Below, piece by piece: positions 25,917 through 34,867 of a stretch of 64,000 nucleotides of DNA. The position numbers and the translations under genes are program-made. Every line of letters starts with the position of its first letter. The stretch's first letter is position 1. This DNA comes from Bradyrhizobium symbiodeficiens (GTDB taxonomy: Bacteria; Pseudomonadota; Alphaproteobacteria; Rhizobiales; Xanthobacteraceae). The DNA lies in the NCBI RefSeq assembly GCF_002266465.3, contig NZ_CP029427.2:4776501-4840500 (forward strand). The letters are read 5' to 3'. Below the pieces are notes generated by a model that was not told the origin of the DNA, did not search any database, and saw nothing but the letters and a program-made list of their open reading frames with translations.

Positions 25917-28724
25917 ATGCTCAAGACGGGTCTGCATGAGATGAACGCGCCTGCGATCGACCGAAGCGCGTTTCTTTCAACGCTGCCGGCCACATCGACC
26001 GACCGGACCGCGGCATTATGGATCGTCGGCATCTCCTCGATCCTGTTCGCATTGGCAGTTCCGTTCGCGGGTATAAAGTTACCGCCCGTTCCGGCCTTCG
26101 TCGCGAGCTATCAATCAGCATTGGCGGTGTGCGACACCGTCACGGCCGTGCTGCTGCTGTCGCAGTTTTCGGTATTGCGGACCCGCGCCCTGCTGTGGCT
26201 GTCGAGCGGCTACCTGTTCACCGCTGCGGCAGCGCTGATTCATGCCCTCACCTTCCCCGGCCTGTTCGCACCGACCGGGCTGTTTGGCGCCGGCGCCCAG
26301 ACCACAGTCTGGCTCTACATGATCTGGCACGGCGCCTTCCCGCTGCTCGTGCTGGGCTATGCCTGGCTCAAGGAAGAGGATGGCGGCCCCAGAATCCGTG
26401 GCGCGACAAGCAACGCGATCTACACCATCGTGCTCGGCGTCGTCGCGACCATGGGTGCCTTCACCTGGATCGTCACTGCCCAGCACGATCTGTTGCCGGT
26501 GCTGCTTCGCGACGGCCGTTACACACCGACCATGATCGGTGTCGTGTCCTTTGTGTGGTCGCTGAGCTTCGCCGCGATCGTTTCCCTGTGGTTCCGGCGT
26601 CCGCATTCGGTGATCGACGTCTGGCTCATGGTCGTGATGTGCGCATGGTTGTTCGACATCGCGTTGTCCGCAATCGTCAACGTCGCGCGGTTCGATCTCG
26701 GTTTCTACGCCGGCCGTCTCTATGGCCTCTGCGCGTCGAGCTTCGTGCTCGCGGTGCTGTTGATCGAGAACGTTCGTCTTCAGGCCCGGACGGTGGGTCT
26801 CGTCGGCAGGCTGCGCGAGCAATCGGCGTCAGATCGCGACTTCTACGGCAAGCGCCTCGCCCTGTATGGCGCCGTCGTCGAATCCTCGAACGACGCCATC
26901 ATCACCCAGTCGCTCAACGGCGTCATCACCGGCTGGAATCGCGCCGCCGAGCACCTGTTCGGCTATTCCGCCGCAGAGGCCGTCGGCAAGTCGATCGACA
27001 TCATCGTGCCGGAGGACCGCAAGCCGGAAGTCAGGAGCATTCTCAATCGTATCAGCAGCAACGAGTCGATTGCCCAGCACGAGACGGTCCGTCTCAGAAA
27101 GGATGGTCGCGCGCTCGACGTCGTCCTCAACGTCTCGCCACTTCGGGCGGAGAGCGGCGAGATCGTCGGCGCCTCCAAGATCGCCCACGACATCACCGAG
27201 GAGAAGCAATCCAGGGAAAAGCTTCGCCGCGAGATCGAGGAGCGCCAGCGCATCTTCGAGACCTCGCAGGACCTGATCCTGGTCACCGACGGTTTCGGCA
27301 ATTTCATCCAGGTCAGCCCGAGCGTGAAGGATATTCTCGGATACAGCCCGGAAGAGATGATCGGGCACAGCGCGACCGAGTTCATTCACCCCGACGACCT
27401 CGATAGAACCCGGGAGGAGATGCGCGCGGCGCGGCGCGGCGCAGTCAAGCGCAGCTTCGAGGCGCGCTACTATCACTACGACGGTCACGAGGTCGCCCTG
27501 AACTGGATGGGCACCTGGTCCGAGCCGGTGAAACGTCACTTCTTCATCGGCCGGGATCTCACGGAGAAGCAGGCCGCCGAAGCCCAGTTCCGGCAGGTCC
27601 AGAAAATGGATTCCATCGGTCAGTTGACCGGGGGCGTCGCTCACGACTTCAACAACGTGCTGACCGTCATCACCGGCACGATCGGCATCTTGTCGGACGC
27701 GGTCGCCGATAGGCCCGAGCTGGCTGCGATCACCAAGCTGATCGACGACGCCGCCGAGCGCGGCGCGCAGCTGACCAAACACCTGCTTGCCTTCGCCCGC
27801 AAGCAGCCGCTCCAGCCCCGCGAGATCGACGTCAATGCGCTGGCCCTCGAAGCCGCCAAGCTGTTGCACCCCACCCTTGGCGAGCAGATCACCATCATGC
27901 CGCAGCTCACCGCGGATGCCTGGCCGGCGCTGGTCGACCCCGGCCAGCTTTCGACTGCGATCCTCAATCTCGCGCTGAACGCGCGTGACGCCATGCCCGA
28001 GGGCGGCACCCTGGTGCTGGAGACCCGCAACGTCTTCCTCGACGACGGCTATGCCAGCATGAATGCCGACATGGTCGCCGGCAGTTACGTGATGATCGCG
28101 GTCAGCGACACCGGCTCCGGAATCCCACCGGAGCTGATCGACCGGGTCTTCGACCCGTTCTTCACCACCAAGGAGGTCGGCAAGGGCACCGGACTCGGGC
28201 TCAGCATGGTGTTCGGATTCGTCAAGCAGTCCGGCGGCCACATCAAGATCTACAGCGAGGAAGGCCACGGCACGAGCGTCAAGATCTACCTGCCGCGCTC
28301 GAGCGGCGTGCAGGAGACCGATATCGAGGCTCTGCAGAACGTGCCCATCACCGGCGGCGACGAGAAGATCCTGATCGTCGAGGACGATGCGCTTGTGCGG
28401 CAATATGTGGTGACCCAGGTCAAGAGCCTCGGCTATACCGCGCTCGAGGCTGCCAACGGCGCCGAGGCCCTGACCATCATCGACAGCGACAAGACCATCG
28501 ACCTGCTCTTCACCGACATCATCATGCCGGGCAACATGAACGGCCGCCAGCTTGCCGATGAAGCCGCCCGCCGCCGCCCCGACCTGAAGACGCTGTTCAC
28601 CTCGGGCTACACCGAAAACGCGATCGTCCACCACGGCCGGCTCGATTCCGGCGTACTGCTGCTGGCAAAGCCCTACCGCAAGTCCGAGCTTGCCAAGATG
28701 CTCAGGACCGCGCTCGCCAGTTGA
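25917..28724 (+). CDS. MASE4-PAS-PAS hybrid histidine kinase
   Basis: This 935-aa sensor has a MASE4 membrane domain (about 20-270), two PAS domains (about 320-430 and 450-560), a dimerisation domain with the phospho-His in GGVAHDFNNVLTVI (about 574), an ATPase domain to about 795 and a C-terminal receiver (about 816-930) with TDIIMPG as acceptor site. MASE4 is an integral-membrane sensory domain of unknown ligand. The ATG at 25917 was taken; one at 25941 is possible. The receiver suggests a multistep phosphorelay, perhaps through the single-domain regulator encoded on the other side of the shared promoter region. Confidence 0.88.
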   Translation: MLKTGLHEMNAPAIDRSAFLSTLPATSTDRTAALWIVGISSILFALAVPFAGIKLPPVPAFVASYQSALAVCDTVTAVLLLSQFSVLRTRALLWLSSGYLFTAAAALIHALTFPGLFAPTGLFGAGAQTTVWLYMIWHGAFPLLVLGYAWLKEEDGGPRIRGATSNAIYTIVLGVVATMGAFTWIVTAQHDLLPVLLRDGRYTPTMIGVVSFVWSLSFAAIVSLWFRRPHSVIDVWLMVVMCAWLFDIALSAIVNVARFDLGFYAGRLYGLCASSFVLAVLLIENVRLQARTVGLVGRLREQSASDRDFYGKRLALYGAVVESSNDAIITQSLNGVITGWNRAAEHLFGYSAAEAVGKSIDIIVPEDRKPEVRSILNRISSNESIAQHETVRLRKDGRALDVVLNVSPLRAESGEIVGASKIAHDITEEKQSREKLRREIEERQRIFETSQDLILVTDGFGNFIQVSPSVKDILGYSPEEMIGHSATEFIHPDDLDRTREEMRAARRGAVKRSFEARYYHYDGHEVALNWMGTWSEPVKRHFFIGRDLTEKQAAEAQFRQVQKMDSIGQLTGGVAHDFNNVLTVITGTIGILSDAVADRPELAAITKLIDDAAERGAQLTKHLLAFARKQPLQPREIDVNALALEAAKLLHPTLGEQITIMPQLTADAWPALVDPGQLSTAILNLALNARDAMPEGGTLVLETRNVFLDDGYASMNADMVAGSYVMIAVSDTGSGIPPELIDRVFDPFFTTKEVGKGTGLGLSMVFGFVKQSGGHIKIYSEEGHGTSVKIYLPRSSGVQETDIEALQNVPITGGDEKILIVEDDALVRQYVVTQVKSLGYTALEAANGAEALTIIDSDKTIDLLFTDIIMPGNMNGRQLADEAARRRPDLKTLFTSGYTENAIVHHGRLDSGVLLLAKPYRKSELAKMLRTALAS

Positions 28725-28784
28725 GCCTGCGTCCTCCCTGCGCTATCGCAGAGATCACCAACTGCACTCGACGATGAGGCCGCC

Positions 28785-29780
28785 TTGAAAAATCTGCTCA
28801 CCGATATTGCCGGCGTCCGCGTCGGCCATGCCGAAGATGCGAAAGTGGCCTCCGGCACGACCGCGATCATCTTCGACCAGCCCGCAGTCGCGGCGATCGA
28901 TGTCCGCGGCGGCGGACCCGGCACGCGCGAAGACGCACTGCTCGATCTCGCTAACACCGTCGAGCGCGTCGACGCGATCACACTGTCAGGCGGTTCCGCG
29001 TTCGGCCTCGATACCGGCGGCGGGGTGCAGGCCTGGCTCGCCGAGCAGGGCCGCGGCCACCGGGTTCGGGGAGCATTGATCCCGATCGTGCCGGGCGCGA
29101 TCCTGTTCGACCTGCTCAATGGGGGCGACAAGGCCTGGGGACGGTTCTCGCCCTATCGCGACCTCGGCTACGCCGCGGCGGCCGCCGCCGGCACCGACTT
29201 CGCGATCGGCAGCGCCGGCGCCGGCCTTGGTGCCACCACCGCCACGTTCAAGGGCGGGCTCGGCTCGGCCTCGGCGGTGACGCCTGATGGCGTCAAGGTC
29301 GCCGCGATCGTCGCCGTCAACGCGGTGGGAAGTGTCACCGTCGGCAACGGACCCTGGTTCTGGGCGGCGCCGTTCGAGGTGAACGGCGAGTTCGGCGGAC
29401 GCGGCCTGCCGAACGAATTCACCGACGACATGCTCCGCATGCGCATCAAGGGCGGCCCTGCCGCGAACGCGCGCGAAAACACCACCATTGGCGCCGTCGT
29501 CACCGACGCGGTGCTGACCAAGCCCCAGGCCAAGCGGCTGGCGATGATCGCGCACACCGGATTTGCCCGCGCAATCTATCCGGTGCATGCACCACTCGAC
29601 GGCGACGTGCTGTATGCCGCGGCCACCTGCGAGAAGCCGATCGAACCGCTGGTTGGCCTCACCGAACTCGGCATGGTCGCCGCCAACGTTGTCGCGCGGG
29701 CGATCGCAATCGGCGTGTACAATGCGACGGCGCTGCCCTTCCCCGGCGCGCTGCCAGCGTGGAAGGACAGATTCGGCTAG
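28785..29780 (+). CDS. P1 family peptidase (DmpA-like)
   Basis: This 331-aa protein belongs to the P1 aminopeptidase family: GVRVGHAED at the start, ALSGGSAFGL-like LSGGSAFGLDTGGGVQ in the middle, and NTTIGAVVTDAVLTK where the family self-cleaves to free the N-terminal nucleophile. The nucleophile position reads Thr here (ENTT) rather than the Ser of DmpA. Substrates in the family are small D- or beta-peptides. It uses TTG at 28785 behind a GAGG site. Confidence 0.85.
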   Translation: MKNLLTDIAGVRVGHAEDAKVASGTTAIIFDQPAVAAIDVRGGGPGTREDALLDLANTVERVDAITLSGGSAFGLDTGGGVQAWLAEQGRGHRVRGALIPIVPGAILFDLLNGGDKAWGRFSPYRDLGYAAAAAAGTDFAIGSAGAGLGATTATFKGGLGSASAVTPDGVKVAAIVAVNAVGSVTVGNGPWFWAAPFEVNGEFGGRGLPNEFTDDMLRMRIKGGPAANARENTTIGAVVTDAVLTKPQAKRLAMIAHTGFARAIYPVHAPLDGDVLYAAATCEKPIEPLVGLTELGMVAANVVARAIAIGVYNATALPFPGALPAWKDRFG

Positions 29781-29830
29781 AAACGAAACGGCTGATACGG
29801 CGTTACCCTAGCGGCTCAAGATGTACCGCC

Positions 29831-30043
29831 ATGCCGTCTTCCGTGATCAGGTTCTTCCGCTATGCGCCCGAAACGCGCGAGCTGAAGGTGACTTTCGTCA
29901 GCGGACGCCTCTATGTCTACGAGGATGTTCCGGCCGAGGTCGCCGCCGCGTTCCGGGAAGCGCGTTCAAAGGGAACGTACTTCAACCGCGAAGTCCGTGA
30001 CCGGTATGTGTATCGTGACATCACGGAAGAGCATGCCAGCTGA
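29831..30043 (+). CDS. KTSC domain protein
   Basis: This 70-aa protein is a single KTSC domain: SSVIRFFRYAPETRELKVTF, then YVYEDVPAEVAAAFREA and SKGTYFNREVRDRY. The family is named after Lys-tRNA synthetase C-terminal-like sequences and its role is unknown. The start was set at the ATG at 29831, which gives the normal domain N terminus; an upstream start would overlap the P1 peptidase gene. Confidence 0.8.
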   Translation: MPSSVIRFFRYAPETRELKVTFVSGRLYVYEDVPAEVAAAFREARSKGTYFNREVRDRYVYRDITEEHAS

Positions 30044-30056
30044 TCTCGGATGCCGC

Positions 30057-30845
30057 TCAAACGCTCATCGACATCGACGAACCGGCAGCCGCCGAAGAAC
30101 CCTGCCCCTGCCCGCCTTGCTGCTGCATCAACTGCGCGAACAGATCGTAAGCCGAGTTGCGGGGGCTGGAAGCGCCCGGCACGGTCGTCGACATCTTGAA
30201 GCCGTCGGCATAGGAGACGGTCGTCGTGGTCGAGCCGTCGGCGGCGGTCGTCGTGGTCGAGGTCGATCCGCCGCTGGGCTTCGACGAGGAATCCGATCCA
30301 TCGACCGCGCCGCCGGCACCTTGCGCATTATGGTGCCCGTGGCCGCTCTTCAGCGCCTTCGACATCTCATCCAGGTTCACGCTGCCGTCCGTATTCGAAT
30401 CCAGCTTGGAGAATACGTCGTCGGCCTTTGCGAGGTTGGTCCCGCCTGCGCCGAGCGCGTCCTCAAACTCGGACTTGGTGATGCTGCCGTCGCCATTCGC
30501 ATCGATTTGCGAGAACAGATCCTTGAGTGCTGCATCCCGGCTCTTCGACGTCGAAGAGGTCGAGCTTGAGGAGGTCGAACTCGTCGCGCCGCTGGTGTTA
30601 CCCGCCGACTGGCTCTGCGCCGCGAACAGCGCGTTCATCGTCTCCGGCGAGATCTGCGGAGATTTGCCGGCGCTCACCGATGAGGTCGCGCCGCTGGTCG
30701 TGCCCCTGTTGCTGCTATCGATCGCGAACGGATTGGTCGCGCCCTGCGAGGATCCCGCCTTCTGCGTCGGCGAGGACGACTTCGAGCTGGTCAGCGACTG
30801 GATCGCGTCGAGCGCGCTCGATACGGCACCAAGGGCGAACAACAT
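30057..30845 (-). CDS. Ser/Thr-rich EF-hand protein
   Basis: This 262-aa protein has two canonical calcium loops, DANGDGSITKSE (115-126) and DSNTDGSVNLDE (149-160), set between long low-complexity Ser/Thr/Gly tracts (21-100 and 175-262). The N terminus is mildly hydrophobic but is not a convincing signal peptide. The ATG at 30845 has a GGAG site 7 bp upstream. It probably binds calcium; the partner is unknown. Similar small EF-hand proteins occur in many Bradyrhizobium-type genomes. Confidence 0.82.
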   Translation of the reverse strand: MLFALGAVSSALDAIQSLTSSKSSSPTQKAGSSQGATNPFAIDSSNRGTTSGATSSVSAGKSPQISPETMNALFAAQSQSAGNTSGATSSTSSSSTSSTSKSRDAALKDLFSQIDANGDGSITKSEFEDALGAGGTNLAKADDVFSKLDSNTDGSVNLDEMSKALKSGHGHHNAQGAGGAVDGSDSSSKPSGGSTSTTTTAADGSTTTTVSYADGFKMSTTVPGASSPRNSAYDLFAQLMQQQGGQGQGSSAAAGSSMSMSV

Positions 30846-31099
30846 TGCACAACTCCAACCGATGCGGCATGCCGCAGCCAATGTTCTGCAGGTAGCGTCA
30901 GCAATCGGCGTGCCAGCGCAAAAAGTTCAATGAAATCCACGCCTCGTGCGCATCGCCCAGCCTCGAAACACCGGCAATTCGTGCCGGTGGCGGCAGAAAT
31001 TTCCGCCCACAGGAAGCACGCCTGTCCTGCATTGCCCGCCGGGGGGGCCCATGTTAGGCGAGGCTCAATCTCCTTTCGGCCGCCACGGGAAACCGCGTC

Positions 31100-31801
31100 A
31101 TGACCCAAGCCTTCGTCCCCCGCCCCCTGGCAATTGCGCCCTCGATTCTGGCCTCGGACTTCTCCAGGCTCGGTGAGGAGGTGCGCAGCGTCGACGCCGC
31201 CGGCGCGGACTGGATCCATCTCGATGTGATGGACGGTCACTTCGTTCCCAACATTTCCTACGGCCCCGACGTCATCAAGGCGATGCGCCCGCACACGAAG
31301 AAAGTGTTCGACGCGCACCTGATGATCTCGCCCTGCGACCCCTATCTCGAGGCCTTTGCGAAAGCCGGATGCGACCACATCACCGTGCATGCGGAGGCCG
31401 GTCCGCATCTGCACCGCTCGCTCCAGGCGATCCGCGCACTCGGCAAGAAGGCCGGCGTCTCGCTCAATCCCGGCACGCCGATCAGCACGCTCGAATATGT
31501 CCTCGATCTGGTCGACCTCGTGCTGGTGATGTCGGTCAACCCCGGCTTCGGCGGCCAGGCCTTCATCCCCTCCGCGATCGGCAAGATCCGCGACATCCGC
31601 GCGATGACAGCGGGACGCCCGATCGACATCGAGGTTGATGGCGGGGTCGGCCCCGACGTTGCGGGCGCGCTCGCGGCGGCGGGCGCCAACGCCTTCGTTG
31701 CCGGCACATCCGTATTCCGGGGCGGCACGCAGGAAGCCTACAAGACCAACATCGCCGCGATCCGCAACGCGGCGCTGGGGGCGCGCGGCGAAGCGATCTG
31801 A
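31100..31801 (+). CDS. rpe: Ribulose-phosphate 3-epimerase
   Basis: This 233-aa TIM barrel has the metal and substrate motifs of the family: APSILASDFSRLGEEV, DWIHLDVMDGHFVPNIS, FDAHLMIS, HAEAGPHLHR, MSVNPGFGGQAFI and EVDGGVGPD. It interconverts ribulose 5-phosphate and xylulose 5-phosphate in the pentose-phosphate pathway, and in the Calvin cycle where one exists. It stands alone here. Confidence 0.95.
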   Translation: MTQAFVPRPLAIAPSILASDFSRLGEEVRSVDAAGADWIHLDVMDGHFVPNISYGPDVIKAMRPHTKKVFDAHLMISPCDPYLEAFAKAGCDHITVHAEAGPHLHRSLQAIRALGKKAGVSLNPGTPISTLEYVLDLVDLVLVMSVNPGFGGQAFIPSAIGKIRDIRAMTAGRPIDIEVDGGVGPDVAGALAAAGANAFVAGTSVFRGGTQEAYKTNIAAIRNAALGARGEAI

Positions 31802-31967
31802 TCAGGACCAAGCGCGCACGCGAACGATCGCAATTTTCCGCGGCTATTACGGATGCTGCAGCGCGCAATGCCTAAGATTGCAACCTTGATCCGTACTCAT
31901 CCGGACTTCACTGATTCTCGCAAATCACCGCAAAGTGATTCCTGCCTGCTTTTGACGGGAGGACATC

Positions 31968-32111
31968 ATGACGACGACCCTGATTTGGACTGGCGTGGCA
32001 TTATGGGTCGGGTTCAACGCGGCGGTTGCGGCTCGCCGCCTCTACGTCGCGCGACCGGTGAAGGCCGCGGCTTCCGCCCACATCGTCCGCCTTCATCCTC
32101 GTCGGGGTTGA
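31968..32111 (+). CDS. 47-aa small ORF with one hydrophobic segment
   Basis: A GGGAGG ribosome-binding site lies 5 bp before this ATG, which is strong support. The 47-aa product starts MTTTLIWTGVALWVGFNAAV, one membrane-helix-sized segment, then a basic tail ending in HPRRG. The function is unknown. It is followed 5 bp later by a second tiny ORF. Confidence 0.55.
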   Translation: MTTTLIWTGVALWVGFNAAVAARRLYVARPVKAAASAHIVRLHPRRG

Positions 32112-32116
32112 GCGTC

Positions 32117-32296
32117 ATGCAAATCGCCCTCGTGAAGCGCCAGCCGAAGCGCAGATGCCGAATCCCGCGCCGCCCGCATCCGAGCCTCGATTATTTCTTC
32201 GGCCGCTTCGAGCGCACCGATCGCACGCTGGACGACGATGCAGGGCTCGACACGACGGACCTCGATCATTGCTTTCCCTCGCAACGCCGACACTGA
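32117..32296 (+). CDS. 59-aa small basic/acidic ORF
   Basis: It starts 5 bp after the previous small ORF and encodes a basic N-terminal half (QPKRRCRIPRRPHP) and an acidic C-terminal half (RTLDDDAGLDTTDLD). It may be translated by coupling. No family is recognised, and it could be a chance open frame in GC-rich DNA. Confidence 0.4.
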   Translation: MQIALVKRQPKRRCRIPRRPHPSLDYFFGRFERTDRTLDDDAGLDTTDLDHCFPSQRRH

Positions 32297-32318
32297 GACT
32301 TCTTTTCAGGACCGCCGC

Positions 32319-32510
32319 ATGAAACCGCACTGCCCGAACTGCCTGAAAGAAATGACCAAGGCATCCGCCTCGCGTAACCTGTTTAATTGCGAGCCTTGCC
32401 GCGAGATCATCCAGTATTTTGGCGGCAGCGCGGATCACGGCGAGCCCGGCCCGCAATTCTCGTGGCCTATCCGCCGCAAGCGCGTCGCCCACACCGCTCA
32501 AGCCGCCTGA
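32319..32510 (+). CDS. 63-aa zinc-ribbon-like protein
   Basis: This 63-aa product has two CxxC knuckles, CPNC at residues 5-8 and CEPC at about 24-27, spaced as in a small zinc ribbon, then a basic tail. AGGA lies 8 bp before the ATG. It is the third gene of a row of tiny ORFs after rpe. The role is unknown. Confidence 0.6.
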   Translation: MKPHCPNCLKEMTKASASRNLFNCEPCREIIQYFGGSADHGEPGPQFSWPIRRKRVAHTAQAA

Positions 32511-32534
32511 TCCAGCTTCAGGTCGCCATGCGAG

Positions 32535-33974
32535 TTATCCCGGCGCTCCGCCAGCTTCGGCCTCGCCGACGTCCCCAGCCATCCGCTGCGGCCGTACCAC
32601 GGTAACGGTGCAGGCCGCTTCCGAAGCTACCTTAGCCGAGACGCTGCCGAGCAGCGTGCGCCTGAACGAGCCCTGCCGCGCGCCGATGATGACGTGGTCG
32701 ACCTGGTTGACCTCGGCGAACTCCAGGATCGCGGCAGCGGGATCGACCGCCTCCAGCACATGAGCCGACAGCCGGCTCTCGTCCAGCTTCAGCGGCGTGG
32801 CCCAATGCCGGAGCGCCACCAGCCGGTCGATATGCTTGTTGGAGCCCTGCTCGTCCAGCGTCCGATCGATCGCGATGCGGTTGAGCTTCAGCACGTTGAG
32901 GCAGGCAAGCCGCGCCGACGGCAAGGTAGCGAGGATGCGCTCGGTGGTGACGCGCAGCGCCTCGTTCAGTTCCGGTGCGCCTTCCATCGTATCGAGCGCC
33001 ACGGCGAGGATCGGGCTCGATGCGATCTGGGCGGCGACATCCGATTTCGCGCGTGGCGCCATGACGCCCTGGTTGAAGCGGCGCCGCCAAGCGATGCTGA
33101 GGGGGTCGCGTTTCATCCGTTCCGAGCGCGTCGTGAGCCTGATCTGATCCGGATGCGTGAGATCGAAGGCGAGCTGGGACGCCGTCGGATAGCGCCGCAC
33201 CGGCTCGATCTCGAGGCACCGCAATACCACCTCCTGGAGCCATGGCGGATAGTCCGCGCGCAAGCTTCGCGGCGGATGCGGATCGCGCCACAGCCGGCGC
33301 CGCATCGCGCGCAACGTCTCGCCCTCGCCGAACGGCCGCTCGCCGGTGGTGAAGAAATAGAGCAGCACGCCGAGCGAAAACAGGTCGCTGCGCGGATCGT
33401 CGCGCACCCCTGACAGCCGCTCGGGTGCCATGTAGGGCGCTGTGCCGTAAGGCAGGCGGAACTCCTCCTGCAGGAGATCCGGCAAGTGGTTGTGATGCGA
33501 CAGGCCGTAGTCGATCAGCACCGCCTCGCCGCTATCACGGAACATGATGCTGCTCGGCTTGATGTCGTGATGGATCACGTTCTGCCGGTGCAGGTCGGCA
33601 AGCGCGGTTGCGATCCTCGCGACGAGCTGCCGCGCTTCGTCGTAAGGCAGCGGCAAGTCGGGCAGCCGCTTGTAGAGCGTGGTGCCGCCGATGCGCTCGA
33701 TCACGACATAAGCCTGGTGCGCGAAATCGCCGGTGCCGAAACAGGCCGGGACGTGCGGACCCGCCAGCCGCGGCAGGATCATCATCTCCATCTCGAAGGA
33801 GACGATCGCGGCAGGGTCCTCGCCCTCCGACACCCGCGGGATCTTCATCAGCAGGGGCACATCGATGCCGGGATGAGTGACCGTCCACAGCGTCGCCATG
33901 CCGCCCGCATGAACGCATTCACCGATGGTGTAACCATCGATCACCGCACCGGATTTGACCAGGGGCTTCGGCAT
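32535..33974 (-). CDS. Ser/Thr protein kinase fused to a universal-stress domain
   Basis: This 479-aa protein has a Hanks-type kinase domain (12-290) with invariant Lys44, catalytic loop HHDIKPSS (Asp137), DYG at 155-157 in place of DFG, and an APE motif in MAPER. It is joined to a universal stress protein domain (about 320-465) with a GARQGSFRRTLLGS ATP-binding-type loop. No membrane helix is present, so it should be a soluble kinase. It starts 6 bp after a phosphoesterase gene, so the two are almost certainly one transcript. The kinase-Usp fusion suggests a stress-responsive switch. Confidence 0.88.
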   Translation of the reverse strand: MPKPLVKSGAVIDGYTIGECVHAGGMATLWTVTHPGIDVPLLMKIPRVSEGEDPAAIVSFEMEMMILPRLAGPHVPACFGTGDFAHQAYVVIERIGGTTLYKRLPDLPLPYDEARQLVARIATALADLHRQNVIHHDIKPSSIMFRDSGEAVLIDYGLSHHNHLPDLLQEEFRLPYGTAPYMAPERLSGVRDDPRSDLFSLGVLLYFFTTGERPFGEGETLRAMRRRLWRDPHPPRSLRADYPPWLQEVVLRCLEIEPVRRYPTASQLAFDLTHPDQIRLTTRSERMKRDPLSIAWRRRFNQGVMAPRAKSDVAAQIASSPILAVALDTMEGAPELNEALRVTTERILATLPSARLACLNVLKLNRIAIDRTLDEQGSNKHIDRLVALRHWATPLKLDESRLSAHVLEAVDPAAAILEFAEVNQVDHVIIGARQGSFRRTLLGSVSAKVASEAACTVTVVRPQRMAGDVGEAEAGGAPG

Positions 33975-33980
33975 CGGCCT

Positions 33981-34721
33981 CTAGCGCCCCTCCGAGAGCC
34001 GATCGGCGAGCCGGTGCGGCAGGCCGTTGTCGCGAATCCTCTCCGCTGCGGTCCCGATGTCGTAGGGCGCGCGGCAGTAGGTGATCTGGCACGATTCGGT
34101 GTCGAACAATACGAATGCCGCCGACGGATCGCCGTCGCGGGGCTGGCCGACCGAGCCTAGCACGGCGAGCCATTGCCGGCCGCGCAGAAGCTGCACCGGA
34201 ACGTCGGTCTTCGGCACGAAGCTCGTCATCTTCGCCGTCACCGACATCGAATAGAGCGCGGGACGATGGATATGGCCGCAGAACGTGACATGGGCGGGCG
34301 TCGCAATCAGGCTCTTGGCGGCGTCCACCGTCGAGCGGACATAGTGCCAGCGTTGGGGGCTGGACGCTTCCGAATGCACGAAGAGACGATCGCTATCCTC
34401 CACCAGCATCGGCAGTTCGGTCAGGAATCGCCGCTGCGCGGTATCAAGCCGGCCGCGGGTCCATTCGATTGCGATTTGCGCCTCGGCGTTCATGGTCTCC
34501 GTCGAGGAATTGACCGCCTGGTCGTGATTGCCGCGGACGGCGATCGCCCCCTGGGCGACGAGATCCATCGCGGTATCCACCACCCATTCCGGATCGGCGC
34601 CATAGCCGACGAAATCGCCGAGCAGGACGAACCGCTCCGCGCCCCTCGCACGGGCAACCTTCAGACAGGCCTCGAAGGCCTGCCTGTTGCCGTGGATATC
34701 CGAAAAGACAGCTAGCAGCAC
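33981..34721 (-). CDS. Calcineurin-like metallophosphoesterase
   Basis: This 246-aa protein has all metal motifs: SDIHGN, GDFVGYG, GNHD, a middle His in VHSEAS and CGHIHRP. The size and compactness fit the YfcE/diadenosine-tetraphosphatase-like group that cleaves phosphodiesters or phosphoproteins. The GTG at 34721 sits 4 bp after a GGAGG site and was chosen over a TTG upstream. The kinase gene follows directly, so a kinase/phosphatase pair is possible. Confidence 0.85.
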   Translation of the reverse strand: MLLAVFSDIHGNRQAFEACLKVARARGAERFVLLGDFVGYGADPEWVVDTAMDLVAQGAIAVRGNHDQAVNSSTETMNAEAQIAIEWTRGRLDTAQRRFLTELPMLVEDSDRLFVHSEASSPQRWHYVRSTVDAAKSLIATPAHVTFCGHIHRPALYSMSVTAKMTSFVPKTDVPVQLLRGRQWLAVLGSVGQPRDGDPSAAFVLFDTESCQITYCRAPYDIGTAAERIRDNGLPHRLADRLSEGR

Positions 34722-34867
34722 GCAACCTCCACCCTCCAATTCTTATTGAAGGCCGGTAAGGCCAAATTGAGGGAAGTCAAAACCATGCGCCAGCGACGCG
34801 CCGTTTACCAGCGCAGCCTTTCGGCGATGATCCTGCGGTGATGATCTTGGCGGCGATGGTGACGAGC

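Noticed and set aside
26829..28634. 601-codon open frame antisense to the hybrid kinase
   Set aside because: It lies fully inside a gene with complete domains and has shadow composition.
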